Program-made: the position numbers and the translations under genes
Shown: positions 24,431 to 32,539 of the stretch, in pieces
Layout: every line of letters starts with the position of its first letter
How positions within the stretch are numbered: position 1 is the first letter of the stretch
Notes under the pieces: generated by a model
What the model was told of the DNA's origin: nothing
The model's database searches: none
Seen by the model: the letters and a program-made list of their open reading frames with translations, nothing else
Source of the DNA: Prauserella marina
Lineage (GTDB): Bacteria; Actinomycetota; Actinomycetes; Mycobacteriales; Pseudonocardiaceae
Assembly: GCF_002240355.1 (NCBI RefSeq)
Contig: NZ_CP016353.1
Coordinates: 3,770,501 to 3,834,500, forward strand
Reading direction: 5' to 3'
Length of the DNA: 64,000 nucleotides

Positions 24431-25528
24431 TCACGAGGGCGCGAGCGAGGGCAACAGGCGCCCGTGAAGCGAGCGCGCCAGCGCGACACCGGCCGCCTCG
24501 TCGTCGGCGAGGTGGACCTCGACCCGCTCGCCCTCGATCCCGACAACCGGTATTCCCGCCGGGCCGCCCAGCGCGACCCCGCGGCGCTCGCACACCTCGC
24601 CGAGATCGACGTAGCCGCCGATCACCAGCACGACCGGTCCTTTCCTGGTATGTGCGGCCAGCGCGTTGATTCCCTCCGCCGCGAGTTGCGCCGCGGTCTC
24701 CTCGGCCGAGGAGACGCTCGGGCTGGTGAAAGCACGTGACAGCCGGTTGAGCACGACCGCGCCGGGCTCCTCGGCGGAGTCGATGCCCCCGATCACCGAC
24801 CCTCGCCGGTAGGGCGGGGTGTTGGCCGCGCAGACGATCCGAAGACCATGGCGCGCGGCGAGGCGCACCGCCTCGGGGTGCAGTACCTTCGCGCCGTAGC
24901 GGGTGAGCCGCTGAGCCAGCGGGTAGGCGACCTCGCCGAGCAACCGGCTTTCCTCCACCACCCTGGGGTCGCAGCTGTACACACCGTCGACGTCGGAGAA
25001 GATCTCGCAGTGGGCGGCGCCAGTCGCGACGGCGGCGGCCACGGCTGACAGATCCGAGCTGTTCTTGCCCAGCCACGTGGGGCGTCCGCTCTCGTCGCCG
25101 GCCTGCCCGCCGGGTAGGACGACACAGCTGCCGCGACGCAACGCATCCCGCAGTGGTGCCGGGTCGATGCCGCTGAGCGTTGCCCACAGCGGGGATCCTC
25201 TTGTCGTGAATCCGGTCGCCTGACCGGTCAGCACCTCGGCCACCCGCCCCTCGGCGTCGAGCGCGGCCGCCAGCAGCAGGGCGCTCATCGTGTCGGCCAT
25301 GGGCAACAGGCTCACCAGCGCGTTTTGCCCTGGGACCGCGCACGCGGCGTGCACCCGTTGCCTGAGCCGCTCGGTGTCACCCGGCATCGCGCTGACGACG
25401 ACGACCTGACCTTCGCCTGATTCGGCCGCCCTGCGCCGGATCATCGCGGCGACCTCGCGGTAGCGCGACGGCGTCGCGAACGTCGAGCCGCCGAACTTCA
25501 GCACGCTGACCGCGCTTCCTGGGTTCAC
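24431..25528 (-). CDS. ask: Aspartate kinase (cluster-specific, ACT-like C-terminus)
   Basis: A 365-residue aspartokinase that should phosphorylate the beta-carboxylate of aspartate or, in this setting, 3-methylaspartate. VLKFGGSTFATPSRYREV is the N-terminal kinase motif. LGKNSSDLSAVAAAVATGA corresponds to the RN/GGSD-T/Y-A nucleotide and substrate loop in the form seen in ThrA-type kinases, and IFSDVDGVYSCDPRVV is the ATP-site signature. The last 110 residues have a regulatory ACT-like region, shorter than in feedback-regulated LysC. GTG 25528 overlaps the asd stop (GTGA), so the two steps are coupled. Dedicated kinases also accompany normal ectoine clusters, which supports a supply role. 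Confidence 0.9.
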   Translation of the reverse strand: MNPGSAVSVLKFGGSTFATPSRYREVAAMIRRRAAESGEGQVVVVSAMPGDTERLRQRVHAACAVPGQNALVSLLPMADTMSALLLAAALDAEGRVAEVLTGQATGFTTRGSPLWATLSGIDPAPLRDALRRGSCVVLPGGQAGDESGRPTWLGKNSSDLSAVAAAVATGAAHCEIFSDVDGVYSCDPRVVEESRLLGEVAYPLAQRLTRYGAKVLHPEAVRLAARHGLRIVCAANTPPYRRGSVIGGIDSAEEPGAVVLNRLSRAFTSPSVSSAEETAAQLAAEGINALAAHTRKGPVVLVIGGYVDLGEVCERRGVALGGPAGIPVVGIEGERVEVHLADDEAAGVALARSLHGRLLPSLAPS

Positions 25529-26574
25529 AGCTTGCCTTTCTCGCGGAGCAGTTCGGCGATCTGGATGGCGTTGAGCGCGGCACCGATCCGGAGGTTGTCG
25601 GCCACGAGCCACAACCAGACGCCGCATCCGTCCTCGGAAACCCTGATCCTGCCGACGTGGACGCGGTCCGGATCGCCGTTGTGTCTCGGCGTCGGCGTGC
25701 TGACCGGGTCGGTCGATTCGTGCACGACGACGTCCGGCTGGGCGGCCAGTTCCGCGATCACCGCCTCGCGTTCGGCAGGCCGCCGGGTGCGGATCCACAC
25801 CGCTTCGCTGTGCCCGTTGACGACGGGAACCCGGACACAGGTGGCCGTGACATCGAGTTCCGGTGAGGCGAGGATCTTCGCCGATTCCTGGGCCATCTTG
25901 CGTTCCTCCACGGTGCCTCCGTCGTCGAGGACCGTGTCGATGAACGGGATCACGTTGAAGGCCAGCCCCGGCGGGAACTCCTTGACCGGTACCGAATACG
26001 GCGGGCCCGCGAGCTGCGATCGGGCGTCCTCGCGCAACTCCCCGATTCCGGAGTAGCCACCGCCCGAGGCCGCCTGGTAGGTGCTAACGACGACCTGCTC
26101 GGCTCCCCACTCGCGTAGTACCGGTCGCAGCACCCTGACCAGCGGGATGGTGGAGCAGTTCGGATTGGCGACGATCCCGCTGGCCGGCCGCCGGTCCAGT
26201 ACCGAGGCGTTCACCTGTGGAACGACAAGCGGTGTGTCAGGGTCCATCCGGAACGCCGCGGTGTTGTCGATCACCAGCGCGCCCTCGGCCGAGGCACGGG
26301 GTGCCCAGATCCGGCTCAGTGCCGTGCCCGCGGAGAAGAAAGCCACGTCGACGGAGCCAAAATCGACGTCGTCGATCTCGCGCACCACGAGTTCGGCGCC
26401 GCCGAACTCGACGGTCCTGCCTGCCGAGCGCGGCGAGGCCACCAGTTCGAAGGACGCGTAGTCGAAGCCGCGTTCCTCGACGAGCTGGAGCAGGGACATA
26501 CCAACGGCACCGGTCGCGCCGACGACGGCGACGCGGGGCGCGTCGCTCGCGTGCTGGGGACGATCACTGGCCAT
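25525..26574 (-). CDS. asd: Aspartate-semialdehyde dehydrogenase
   Basis: A 349-residue ASADH, reducing the acyl phosphate from the kinase to the semialdehyde with NADPH. VAVVGATGAVGMSLLQLVEERGF is the dinucleotide-binding start. SGIVANPNCSTIPLVRVL has the catalytic cysteine, and VRVPVVNGHSEAVW the catalytic histidine; TYQAASGGGYSG and WLWLVADNLRIGAALNAIQIAE complete the family pattern. ATG 26574 is 3 bp after the glmE stop. Placement between the mutase and the kinase implies that the substrate may be 3-methylaspartyl phosphate. The chromosome should also carry a housekeeping asd, which would separate the two roles. Confidence 0.95.
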   Translation of the reverse strand: MASDRPQHASDAPRVAVVGATGAVGMSLLQLVEERGFDYASFELVASPRSAGRTVEFGGAELVVREIDDVDFGSVDVAFFSAGTALSRIWAPRASAEGALVIDNTAAFRMDPDTPLVVPQVNASVLDRRPASGIVANPNCSTIPLVRVLRPVLREWGAEQVVVSTYQAASGGGYSGIGELREDARSQLAGPPYSVPVKEFPPGLAFNVIPFIDTVLDDGGTVEERKMAQESAKILASPELDVTATCVRVPVVNGHSEAVWIRTRRPAEREAVIAELAAQPDVVVHESTDPVSTPTPRHNGDPDRVHVGRIRVSEDGCGVWLWLVADNLRIGAALNAIQIAELLREKGKL

Positions 26575-26577
26575 TCC

Positions 26578-27825
26578 TCACACACCTTCGGCAGTAGCAG
26601 GGGCATCGGTGTCGAACCTTCGCCGTACATGGGCGAGCATCCGCAGCAACTCGGCTGAGGTGACGCGCTGAGCGCGGGCGCGGGGGACGAGGTGGCTGAT
26701 GGGCATCGCACCGGGGTCGGCCCAGATCAGCCGTCCCCGCTCGTCGATGCCGGATCTCGCGACGTTCGCGTTGTCAGGGTGCAGGCAATAGGGCACGTCG
26801 AGCACGCCCCCGCGGAACGCGCGGACCAGCGCGCCGCCGACCGTGTCGGCAAGACCGAGCACGGTGTCGATCAGGGCCCGCGCCCTTTCCTCGATCCCGG
26901 TGCCAGCGGGTGCGGGGGGCCTGTCCCGCTGGGCGAGAGCCGCGTCGTGCGCGTGGCGCAGCGCGGCGACGTTCTCCTCGATCGTCGGAATGCGCGTCGC
27001 CTCGGCGACCGTCTTGACGATCACCCGCTCGCAGCCCGCCGCGGCAGCCAGCCGCGCGCTTTCGGCGAGCAAACCGAGCGCGCCGCGCCTGCTCGCGGGG
27101 TACACGCCCATGTAGGTGTAGACGACGACGTGCCAGCCGACGTCGGCGGCGAGGTAGCTCGACGCGAGCTCCCGCAAAGCCAGCAGCGCTTCGAGGTCCT
27201 GTCCGAAGTGGACCTGCTGGGCATAGCTCAGCGACACGTCCCTGATCCCATTGTGCTGAAAGAACAAGGCTTCGAGCACACTGATCGCGACGAGCAGGTC
27301 GGGAGGGCAGAGCTGCCCGAGCAGACAGCCACCGAACGTCTCGACGTGTCCCTGGTACGCGCCGAGCAGCGCGCACGAGCGCTCCCACTCCTCGGTCGCG
27401 ACGTCCAGCGGAACCCTGCTGTAGGGCAGGCAGTAGGACACCGGGCCTCCCTCGGTGACCGTGATTCCCGCGTCGAGCATCACCTCGAAGATCTCGAAGG
27501 GCCGCGCGGAGCCGTGCCGCATCTGGATTCCGAACCCGGGACCGGCGACATCGGCGAGCAGCTCACGGGTCCGTCGCGCGCCGTGCGCGACGATCGGGTA
27601 CCCGTTGAGGGTCCTGCCCTCTGCCAGCGCCGACCGTGCCCTCGCGTGCTGATTGGTGCGGGTGAAGCTGTCCAGCGTGATCGTGCCGACCGTGGGAAGT
27701 CCGCTGTCGCGCACCGCGCGCAGCCCCCGCCGCATCAGGTCGATGTCGGAGAAACCCATCCTGCATTGAACGACGAGGCCGTCCCTTTCCACCGGAACAG
27801 GACTTCGCTCGGGCGGCGAATTCAC
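26578..27825 (-). CDS. glmE: Methylaspartate (glutamate) mutase epsilon subunit
   Basis: A 415-residue homolog of the catalytic subunit of adenosylcobalamin-dependent glutamate mutase, which rearranges L-glutamate to (2S,3S)-3-methylaspartate. Family blocks are clear: TLDSFTRTNQHARA, a QMRHGSARPFEIFEVML stretch carrying the substrate-binding arginine, EGGPVSYCLPYSRVPL, and YTYMGVYPASRRGALGLL, with VIVKTVAEATRIPT later. It is about 65 residues shorter than the clostridial protein, chiefly at the ends. GTG 27825 overlaps the stop of the B12-binding subunit (GTGA). Among actinomycetes, such mutase pairs supply methylaspartate to lipopeptide clusters (friulimicin type). No peptide synthetase is present here, so the methylaspartate should enter the ectoine-like pathway. 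Confidence 0.92.
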   Translation of the reverse strand: MNSPPERSPVPVERDGLVVQCRMGFSDIDLMRRGLRAVRDSGLPTVGTITLDSFTRTNQHARARSALAEGRTLNGYPIVAHGARRTRELLADVAGPGFGIQMRHGSARPFEIFEVMLDAGITVTEGGPVSYCLPYSRVPLDVATEEWERSCALLGAYQGHVETFGGCLLGQLCPPDLLVAISVLEALFFQHNGIRDVSLSYAQQVHFGQDLEALLALRELASSYLAADVGWHVVVYTYMGVYPASRRGALGLLAESARLAAAAGCERVIVKTVAEATRIPTIEENVAALRHAHDAALAQRDRPPAPAGTGIEERARALIDTVLGLADTVGGALVRAFRGGVLDVPYCLHPDNANVARSGIDERGRLIWADPGAMPISHLVPRARAQRVTSAELLRMLAHVRRRFDTDAPATAEGV

Positions 27826-28334
27826 CTGATACCGCTCCCCCGCCGAGTAGTCGGCAACCTTTCAGCAACGCCGGAAAACTGTTTCAGGTAATCGATGAAA
27901 TCACCGACTGGTTGCTCGGGAGAAAACACGGCGTCTACACCGCTGGACAGCATCTCTCGATTTTTCCGGTTTTCGAGAAATCCTTCAGTGGTGAGCTTTC
28001 CGCCGACGACGATGCGCATTCCGGCAACCTCTGGCCGCGCCCTGACGGCGGCCGCGCACGCGGGGATCTCGATGGCGCCGTGACCGTTGACGCTGCTCAG
28101 CACGAGCAGGTCGGGCGCCGTGGCCACGCATTCGCCGACGACCTCGCGGAACGGAACGCACGGGCCGAGGTTGTGCACCACGAACCCCTGCTCTTCCAAC
28201 AACAACTGGAGATAGACCAGGTTCCAGGTGTGCGCGTCGGACGGTGTCGTGGCCACGACCGCCACCGGAGCGGGCACGATCCGCTTCTCCGGCACGCGGC
28301 GTAGCGGATCTCGCACCTGTATCGCACTCAACAC
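27822..28334 (-). CDS. glmS: Methylaspartate (glutamate) mutase sigma subunit, B12-binding
   Basis: A 170-residue cobalamin-binding subunit of glutamate mutase. The B12 fingerprint DxHxxG is D33-A-H35-T-W-N38, where His35 would replace dimethylbenzimidazole and the usual glycine is asparagine. SSV at 80-82 in LVLSSVNGHG and G111-G112 in IVVGGKL complete the set. About 20 extra residues precede the fold, and about 20 polar residues follow it. It is the first gene of the minus-strand operon; GTG 28334 has GGGAAG 8 bases upstream, and CATTCA-CGA-TGAATG lies just upstream of that, a likely control site. glmS here is the mutase subunit, not glucosamine synthase. Confidence 0.9.
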   Translation of the reverse strand: MLSAIQVRDPLRRVPEKRIVPAPVAVVATTPSDAHTWNLVYLQLLLEEQGFVVHNLGPCVPFREVVGECVATAPDLLVLSSVNGHGAIEIPACAAAVRARPEVAGMRIVVGGKLTTEGFLENRKNREMLSSGVDAVFSPEQPVGDFIDYLKQFSGVAERLPTTRRGSGIR

Positions 28335-28542
28335 GAGTTCTTCCCATCATTCACGATGAATGAAGCGCCTTACTCCATTCATTCTTCCGATAGGCATCGA
28401 CGAGTCAAGTGAAGCGTTGTCAAGTTTCCAACAAATCTCGGTCAACTATGTCAAATTGTCGAATATCTTCTTGCGTCTTCCCCGTCCTGGTCCACACCAT
28501 GGTGACACCAGCAACGGATCACGGCGAACAGGAGTACCGGCA
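28335..28542. promoter_or_regulatory. Divergent control region of the ectoine-like cluster
   Basis: An AT-rich island between the two operons. It contains the perfect inverted repeat CATTCA-CGA-TGAATG (28348-28362) with a further CATTCATTC at 28376-28384, and four direct copies of GTCAA (28404, 28419, 28441, 28450). The low GC compared with the flanking genes and the repeats suggest binding of a regulator, possibly one sensing osmotic stress. No regulator gene lies in the cluster. The -10 and -35 boxes are not clear enough to name. Confidence 0.55.
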
Positions 28543-29331
28543 GTGAATCAGCGGCTTTCCGAGTCACCGGTCGCCCGCCCCTTTCGCATCCCTGGAGCCG
28601 ACCGGCCCGGCGATCTGCGTTTCGCCTATTTCAACCTCAAGGGGCACCCTCGTGGCGAATTGATGCTGCATCGCCTGATCGGAGCGGGGTTCGTGCCCAG
28701 CCTTGTCATCGACGAGGACTCCCCGCTCGCGGCGGGGCTGCTCGCCGCTCAGTTCCGCCAGCTCGGCCAGGTCGCCGCTTTCACGCCGCCGACCCCGCTG
28801 GAGACCGTGTGCAAGACGCTCGACATCCGGTACGAGACGGTGGGCAACCACAACGACGCCGACACCGTGGCCGTACTGGCGGAGGCCGCGCCTTCCCTCG
28901 GAGTACTCGGCGACACGCGGATCATGCGGGCGCGCGTCATCGACGCGCTGCCGCACGGGATCGTCAATGTGCACCCCGGTCTACTGCCCTCCGTCCGCGG
29001 CAACAATCCTTACCTGTGGTCGGTCGTGCACGGCCTGCCCCAGGGCGCGACGGCGCACCTCATCGACACCGGTGTCGACAGGGGCCCGATCATGTTGGCC
29101 AGAGAACTGGAACTCACGGCGGGCACAACCCTTCCCGAGCTGATCCACACGATCAACACACTGTGCGCCGATGTCGTCGTGACCGCGCTGAGCCAGCTGA
29201 CCTCGGGTACGGCGACACTGACCGAGCAGCCCGCCGACGACGCCGTCACGTTCAGGGAGGCAAGGCCGGAGATCTGGAGCCTCGTCGAGACGATCCTGCG
29301 CGAACGCGCCGGCGCGGCGGCGCGGCGGTGA
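28543..29331 (+). CDS. N10-formyltetrahydrofolate-dependent formyltransferase
   Basis: A 262-residue protein of the formyltransferase fold shared by GART, FMT and sugar or amino-acid N-formyltransferases. The catalytic triad is visible: Asn142 and His144 in GIVNVHPGLLPSVRG, and Asp179 in HLIDTGVDRGPIM. The FMT C-terminal tRNA-binding domain is missing. GTG 28543 has AGGAG with an 8-base spacer. It takes the place of the acetyltransferase EctA at the head of the ectB-ectD operon and overlaps the ectB frame by 4 bp if GTG 29328 is used there. The likely job is to formylate the gamma-amine of (methyl)diaminobutyrate; this is inferred from context only. Confidence 0.88.
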   Translation: MNQRLSESPVARPFRIPGADRPGDLRFAYFNLKGHPRGELMLHRLIGAGFVPSLVIDEDSPLAAGLLAAQFRQLGQVAAFTPPTPLETVCKTLDIRYETVGNHNDADTVAVLAEAAPSLGVLGDTRIMRARVIDALPHGIVNVHPGLLPSVRGNNPYLWSVVHGLPQGATAHLIDTGVDRGPIMLARELELTAGTTLPELIHTINTLCADVVVTALSQLTSGTATLTEQPADDAVTFREARPEIWSLVETILRERAGAAARR

Positions 29332-29339
29332 CGGCCGCC

Positions 29340-30593
29340 ATGAACGACACGGACGTCTTCGCCATCGAATCCGAGGTTCGCGCCTACAGCCGCGCCTGGC
29401 CGGTCGTGTTCGACAGCGCGCGAGGCAGCACGCTACGCGCCGAGGACGGAACCCCTTATCTGGACTTCTTCAGCGGAGCGGGTGCGCTGAACTACGGGCA
29501 CAACAATCCCGTGCTCAAACGAGCGCTGCTGCGCTACCTCGAACGTGACGGTCTCACCCATGCCCTCGACATGCACACCGTCGCGAAGCGGGACTTTTTG
29601 CGAGCACTCAAGGAAATCGTGCTGAATCCGAGAGGACTCGACTACACGATCGCGCTACCCGGCCCCGGCGGGACCAACGCGGTGGAGGCCGCGCTGAAAC
29701 TCGCCCGCAAGAACACCGGACGGCACCAGGTTCTCAGTTTCACCAACGGTTTCCACGGGATGACACTCGGCGCGCTCGCGGTCACCGGGAACACGGCGAA
29801 ACGCGCCGGCGCCGGGCTGCCGCTGGGGTACACGACTCCGCTCCCCTTCGGGGACACCACGGGGAGTGGGGAACCGGATTTCGGTTACCTCGAACGGCTT
29901 CTCGGTGACTCCGGCAGCGGTCTCGACCGGCCCGCGGCGGCGATCGTGGAAACCGTCCAGGGCGAGGGCGGCCTCAACGCGGCCTCGTTCGCGTGGCTGC
30001 GAGCGCTGCGCGAGATCTGTGACAGGTACGGCGTCCTGCTCATCGTCGACGACATCCAGATGGGCTGTGGCCGCACCGGACCGTTCTTCAGTTTCGAGCC
30101 GGCCGGGATCGTCCCCGACATCGTGTGCCTTTCCAAGTCGATCAGCGGCTACGGCTTGCCCATGGGCCTGCTGCTGTTCGCCCCCGAACTCGATGTGTGG
30201 GCGCCGGGCGAGCACAGCGGCACGTTTCGCGGCAGCAGCCCCGCCTTCGTCACGGCGGCGGAGGCACTGCGCGCCTTTTGGCTGGACGACACGCTCACGA
30301 GGAACACAGCGAGGCTGGCGGGGCGGCTCTCGGCCCGCCTGGGGTCGATCGCCGGTTCCCGTCCCGGCGGTGCCGTCGCGGTCAAAGGCAGGGGCCTCGC
30401 CGCCGGACTGGAGTTCCGAGGAGGCGACGTCGCGGAAAAGGTGTGCGCGCTGGCCTTCGAGCGCCGGCTGCTGCTGGAGACCTCCGGACCGCGCGACCAG
30501 GTCGTCAAGCTGCTTCCGGCGCTGACGATCAGCGACACCGAATTCGAGGCGGGGCTGGACATTCTGGCGAGTGCCGTGGCCGACGCGGTGTGA
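29340..30593 (+). CDS. ectB: Diaminobutyrate-2-oxoglutarate transaminase (EctB) homolog
   Basis: A 417-residue class III aminotransferase that converts aspartate semialdehyde to 2,4-diaminobutyrate with glutamate as donor. FAIESEVRAYSRAWPVVFD, LDFFSGAGALNYGHNNPVLK and FTNGFHGMTLGALAVTGN are EctB signatures, not merely class III ones. The PLP lysine is in CLSKSISGYGLPMG, and IVDDIQMGCGRTG supplies the PLP aspartate. ATG 29340 has GGTGA 8 bases upstream; GTG 29328, which overlaps the formyltransferase stop, would add four residues. In this cluster it may act on 3-methylaspartate semialdehyde. Confidence 0.93.
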   Translation: MNDTDVFAIESEVRAYSRAWPVVFDSARGSTLRAEDGTPYLDFFSGAGALNYGHNNPVLKRALLRYLERDGLTHALDMHTVAKRDFLRALKEIVLNPRGLDYTIALPGPGGTNAVEAALKLARKNTGRHQVLSFTNGFHGMTLGALAVTGNTAKRAGAGLPLGYTTPLPFGDTTGSGEPDFGYLERLLGDSGSGLDRPAAAIVETVQGEGGLNAASFAWLRALREICDRYGVLLIVDDIQMGCGRTGPFFSFEPAGIVPDIVCLSKSISGYGLPMGLLLFAPELDVWAPGEHSGTFRGSSPAFVTAAEALRAFWLDDTLTRNTARLAGRLSARLGSIAGSRPGGAVAVKGRGLAAGLEFRGGDVAEKVCALAFERRLLLETSGPRDQVVKLLPALTISDTEFEAGLDILASAVADAV

Positions 30594-30657
30594 GAAGCCG
30601 CGCCGAGGAACCAACACGCGAATACCGGAAACACAGTGGCGGCAAGGAAGGTGAGGT

Positions 30658-31584
30658 ATGGCTCAGCCCACGCTCAACGACACGTCCGACAGGTACCCGA
30701 CCCGCACCGGCGAGTCCGGTGGGCGAATTCCGCGCACCGATCCCTCGGTGTGGGGGCACGATGTTCCCGGACCGGTTTCTCCTGACGAGCTCCAGGTCTA
30801 CGACAGGGACGGGTACCTGTCCCTCGGACAGGTACTGGCCGAGGAGGAGATAGCCCGGTGTCTCGGCGAGATGAATCTGCTCGCCGCCGATCCCTCACTC
30901 CAGCACGATCCCCGGCTGGTGCGGGAGCACCGGTCAGGACACGTGCAGTCGGTGTACGAGGTGCACACGCTCAGCGCCTTCGTCGCGGAACTGGTGCGCA
31001 GGGAGTCCATCGTCGGCGTCGCCCGCCAGATTCTCGGCTCGGAGGTGTACGTGTACCAGAGCCGCATCAACTACAAGTCGGGTTTCGTGGGCGGGCCTTT
31101 CTACTGGCACTCCGACTTCGAGGTGTGGCACGCCGAGGACGGAATGCCGGCGCCGAGGGCGTGCAGTATCTCGATCGCGCTGACGCCCAACGTGCTCACC
31201 AACGGCGGCCTGATGATCATGCCCGGTTCGCACACGAGTTTCGTACCGTGCACCGGCGAGATTCCGGCCGATTTCTCCGGCAGCCACAAGCCGGAGCTGA
31301 GTGATCCTCCTGAGGAGGCGCTGACACGGCTGGCCGACGACCACGACATCAGGCTGCTGACCGGGCCCGCCGGATCGGCCACGGTTTTCGACTCGAACTG
31401 CATGCACGGCAGCAACGGCAACATCACGCCGCGGCCTCGGTCCAACCTGTTCTTCGTGTTCAACAGCGTGCACAACGCGCTGGGCGAGCCGTTCGCGGCC
31501 GAGGGAAGGCGGCCCGACTTCTACGGCACCCGCACCGTCGTTCCCGTCGAGCCGAACTACCCGCACCAGCCCATCGCGCCCTGA
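30658..31584 (+). CDS. ectD: Ectoine hydroxylase (EctD) homolog
   Basis: A 308-residue Fe(II)/2-oxoglutarate dioxygenase of the EctD group, which hydroxylates ectoine at C5. The EctD fingerprint FYWHSDFEVWHAEDGMP is intact and gives iron ligands His151 and Asp153. The third ligand is His250 in NCMHGSNGNITP, and Arg261 in PRPRSN should bind 2-oxoglutarate. Length is near the usual 300. ATG 30658 is 64 bp after ectB. If the substrate has a methyl group on C5, the position hydroxylated may differ from that of ectoine, and a tertiary alcohol or altered site is possible. Confidence 0.93.
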   Translation: MAQPTLNDTSDRYPTRTGESGGRIPRTDPSVWGHDVPGPVSPDELQVYDRDGYLSLGQVLAEEEIARCLGEMNLLAADPSLQHDPRLVREHRSGHVQSVYEVHTLSAFVAELVRRESIVGVARQILGSEVYVYQSRINYKSGFVGGPFYWHSDFEVWHAEDGMPAPRACSISIALTPNVLTNGGLMIMPGSHTSFVPCTGEIPADFSGSHKPELSDPPEEALTRLADDHDIRLLTGPAGSATVFDSNCMHGSNGNITPRPRSNLFFVFNSVHNALGEPFAAEGRRPDFYGTRTVVPVEPNYPHQPIAP

Positions 31585-31609
31585 AGGCACAGAGAACACG
31601 GAGAACACA

Positions 31610-32512
31610 GTGGATACTCGCACCGGAAACAGGATCGGGCTCGAACCGCTCGACGCTCCGCTGGGCGCCCTGGTCACCGGGGTCGATCTCCGGCGGCCGC
31701 CCGGCGAGGAGGACGTGCCGGTCATCGAGGAGGCGCTGGAGCGATTCGGCGTGCTCATCATGCGGGGACAGGACATCACGCCGCGGCAGCAGGTCGCCTT
31801 CTGCGAGGCGTTCGGCGAACTGGATCTGCCGCCCAGAGTGGAGGACCGGCTCGACGGCGAGGCGAACATCTTCGTGATCGGCAACCCCGACGACAAGGCG
31901 GTGGTCTTCGCTCCGGACACCGGCCAGGAGGCCGAACCGCCGTGGCCCGACCTGGAATGGCACGCCGACCAGTCGCAGTACCCCGTCCCCACCTGGATCA
32001 GCATGATGTACGGCGTCTCGGTACCGCCCGACGGCGGCGACACCCTGTTCGCCTGCACCTACTCCGCCTACGAGGCGCTCGACGAACCCACAAGGCGGCG
32101 CTACGACGAGGTGACGCTGCTGCATTCGATCACCGGCATCAACGACTACCTCAGGCAGCTCGGCAAGACCGGCACGATCAGCGAGGCCGAACTCGGCAGG
32201 GAACACGAGGAACCGCAACGCTGGCCGCTGGTACGGACCCATCCCCGCAGCGGGCGCAAGGCACTGTACTTCGGTGCGAGGGTCAGTGTCGGCGCCGTCG
32301 GGCTGGACGCCGTACAGGGCCGCCGGTTGATCAGGGAGGTGACGGAACTGGCCAGCAGGCCGGAGTTCGTCTACCGGCACCGGTGGCGCGGGGGCGATGC
32401 CGTGCTGTGGGACAACCGGCGGGTCGTACACGCGGCGACCTCGTTCGACACGGCACGGTACCGGCGGGTCATCCACCGCACCACCGTGCGCGAGAACACG
32501 CCCATCCGCTGA
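31610..32512 (+). CDS. TauD/TfdA family 2-oxoglutarate dioxygenase
   Basis: A 300-residue non-heme iron oxygenase of the TauD family. LEWHADQSQ holds the first two iron ligands (HxD), NRRVVHAATSFD the distal histidine, and RRVIHRTTV the 2-oxoglutarate-binding arginine. The N-terminus (LDAPLGALVTGVDLRRP) is typical. GTG 31610 follows GGAG with a 6-base spacer and lies 25 bp after ectD. It belongs to a subfamily different from EctD, so the cluster encodes two unrelated hydroxylases. Its substrate could be the final cyclic product or an earlier intermediate. Confidence 0.9.
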   Translation: MDTRTGNRIGLEPLDAPLGALVTGVDLRRPPGEEDVPVIEEALERFGVLIMRGQDITPRQQVAFCEAFGELDLPPRVEDRLDGEANIFVIGNPDDKAVVFAPDTGQEAEPPWPDLEWHADQSQYPVPTWISMMYGVSVPPDGGDTLFACTYSAYEALDEPTRRRYDEVTLLHSITGINDYLRQLGKTGTISEAELGREHEEPQRWPLVRTHPRSGRKALYFGARVSVGAVGLDAVQGRRLIREVTELASRPEFVYRHRWRGGDAVLWDNRRVVHAATSFDTARYRRVIHRTTVRENTPIR

Positions 32513-32539
32513 GGAGTTTCCGGGTAACGAGGGGACACC

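Noticed and set aside
28360-28542. N-terminal extension of the formyltransferase from ATG 28360
   Set aside because: This part is AT-rich regulatory DNA with repeats; AGGAG and GTG 28543 match the start of the conserved fold better.
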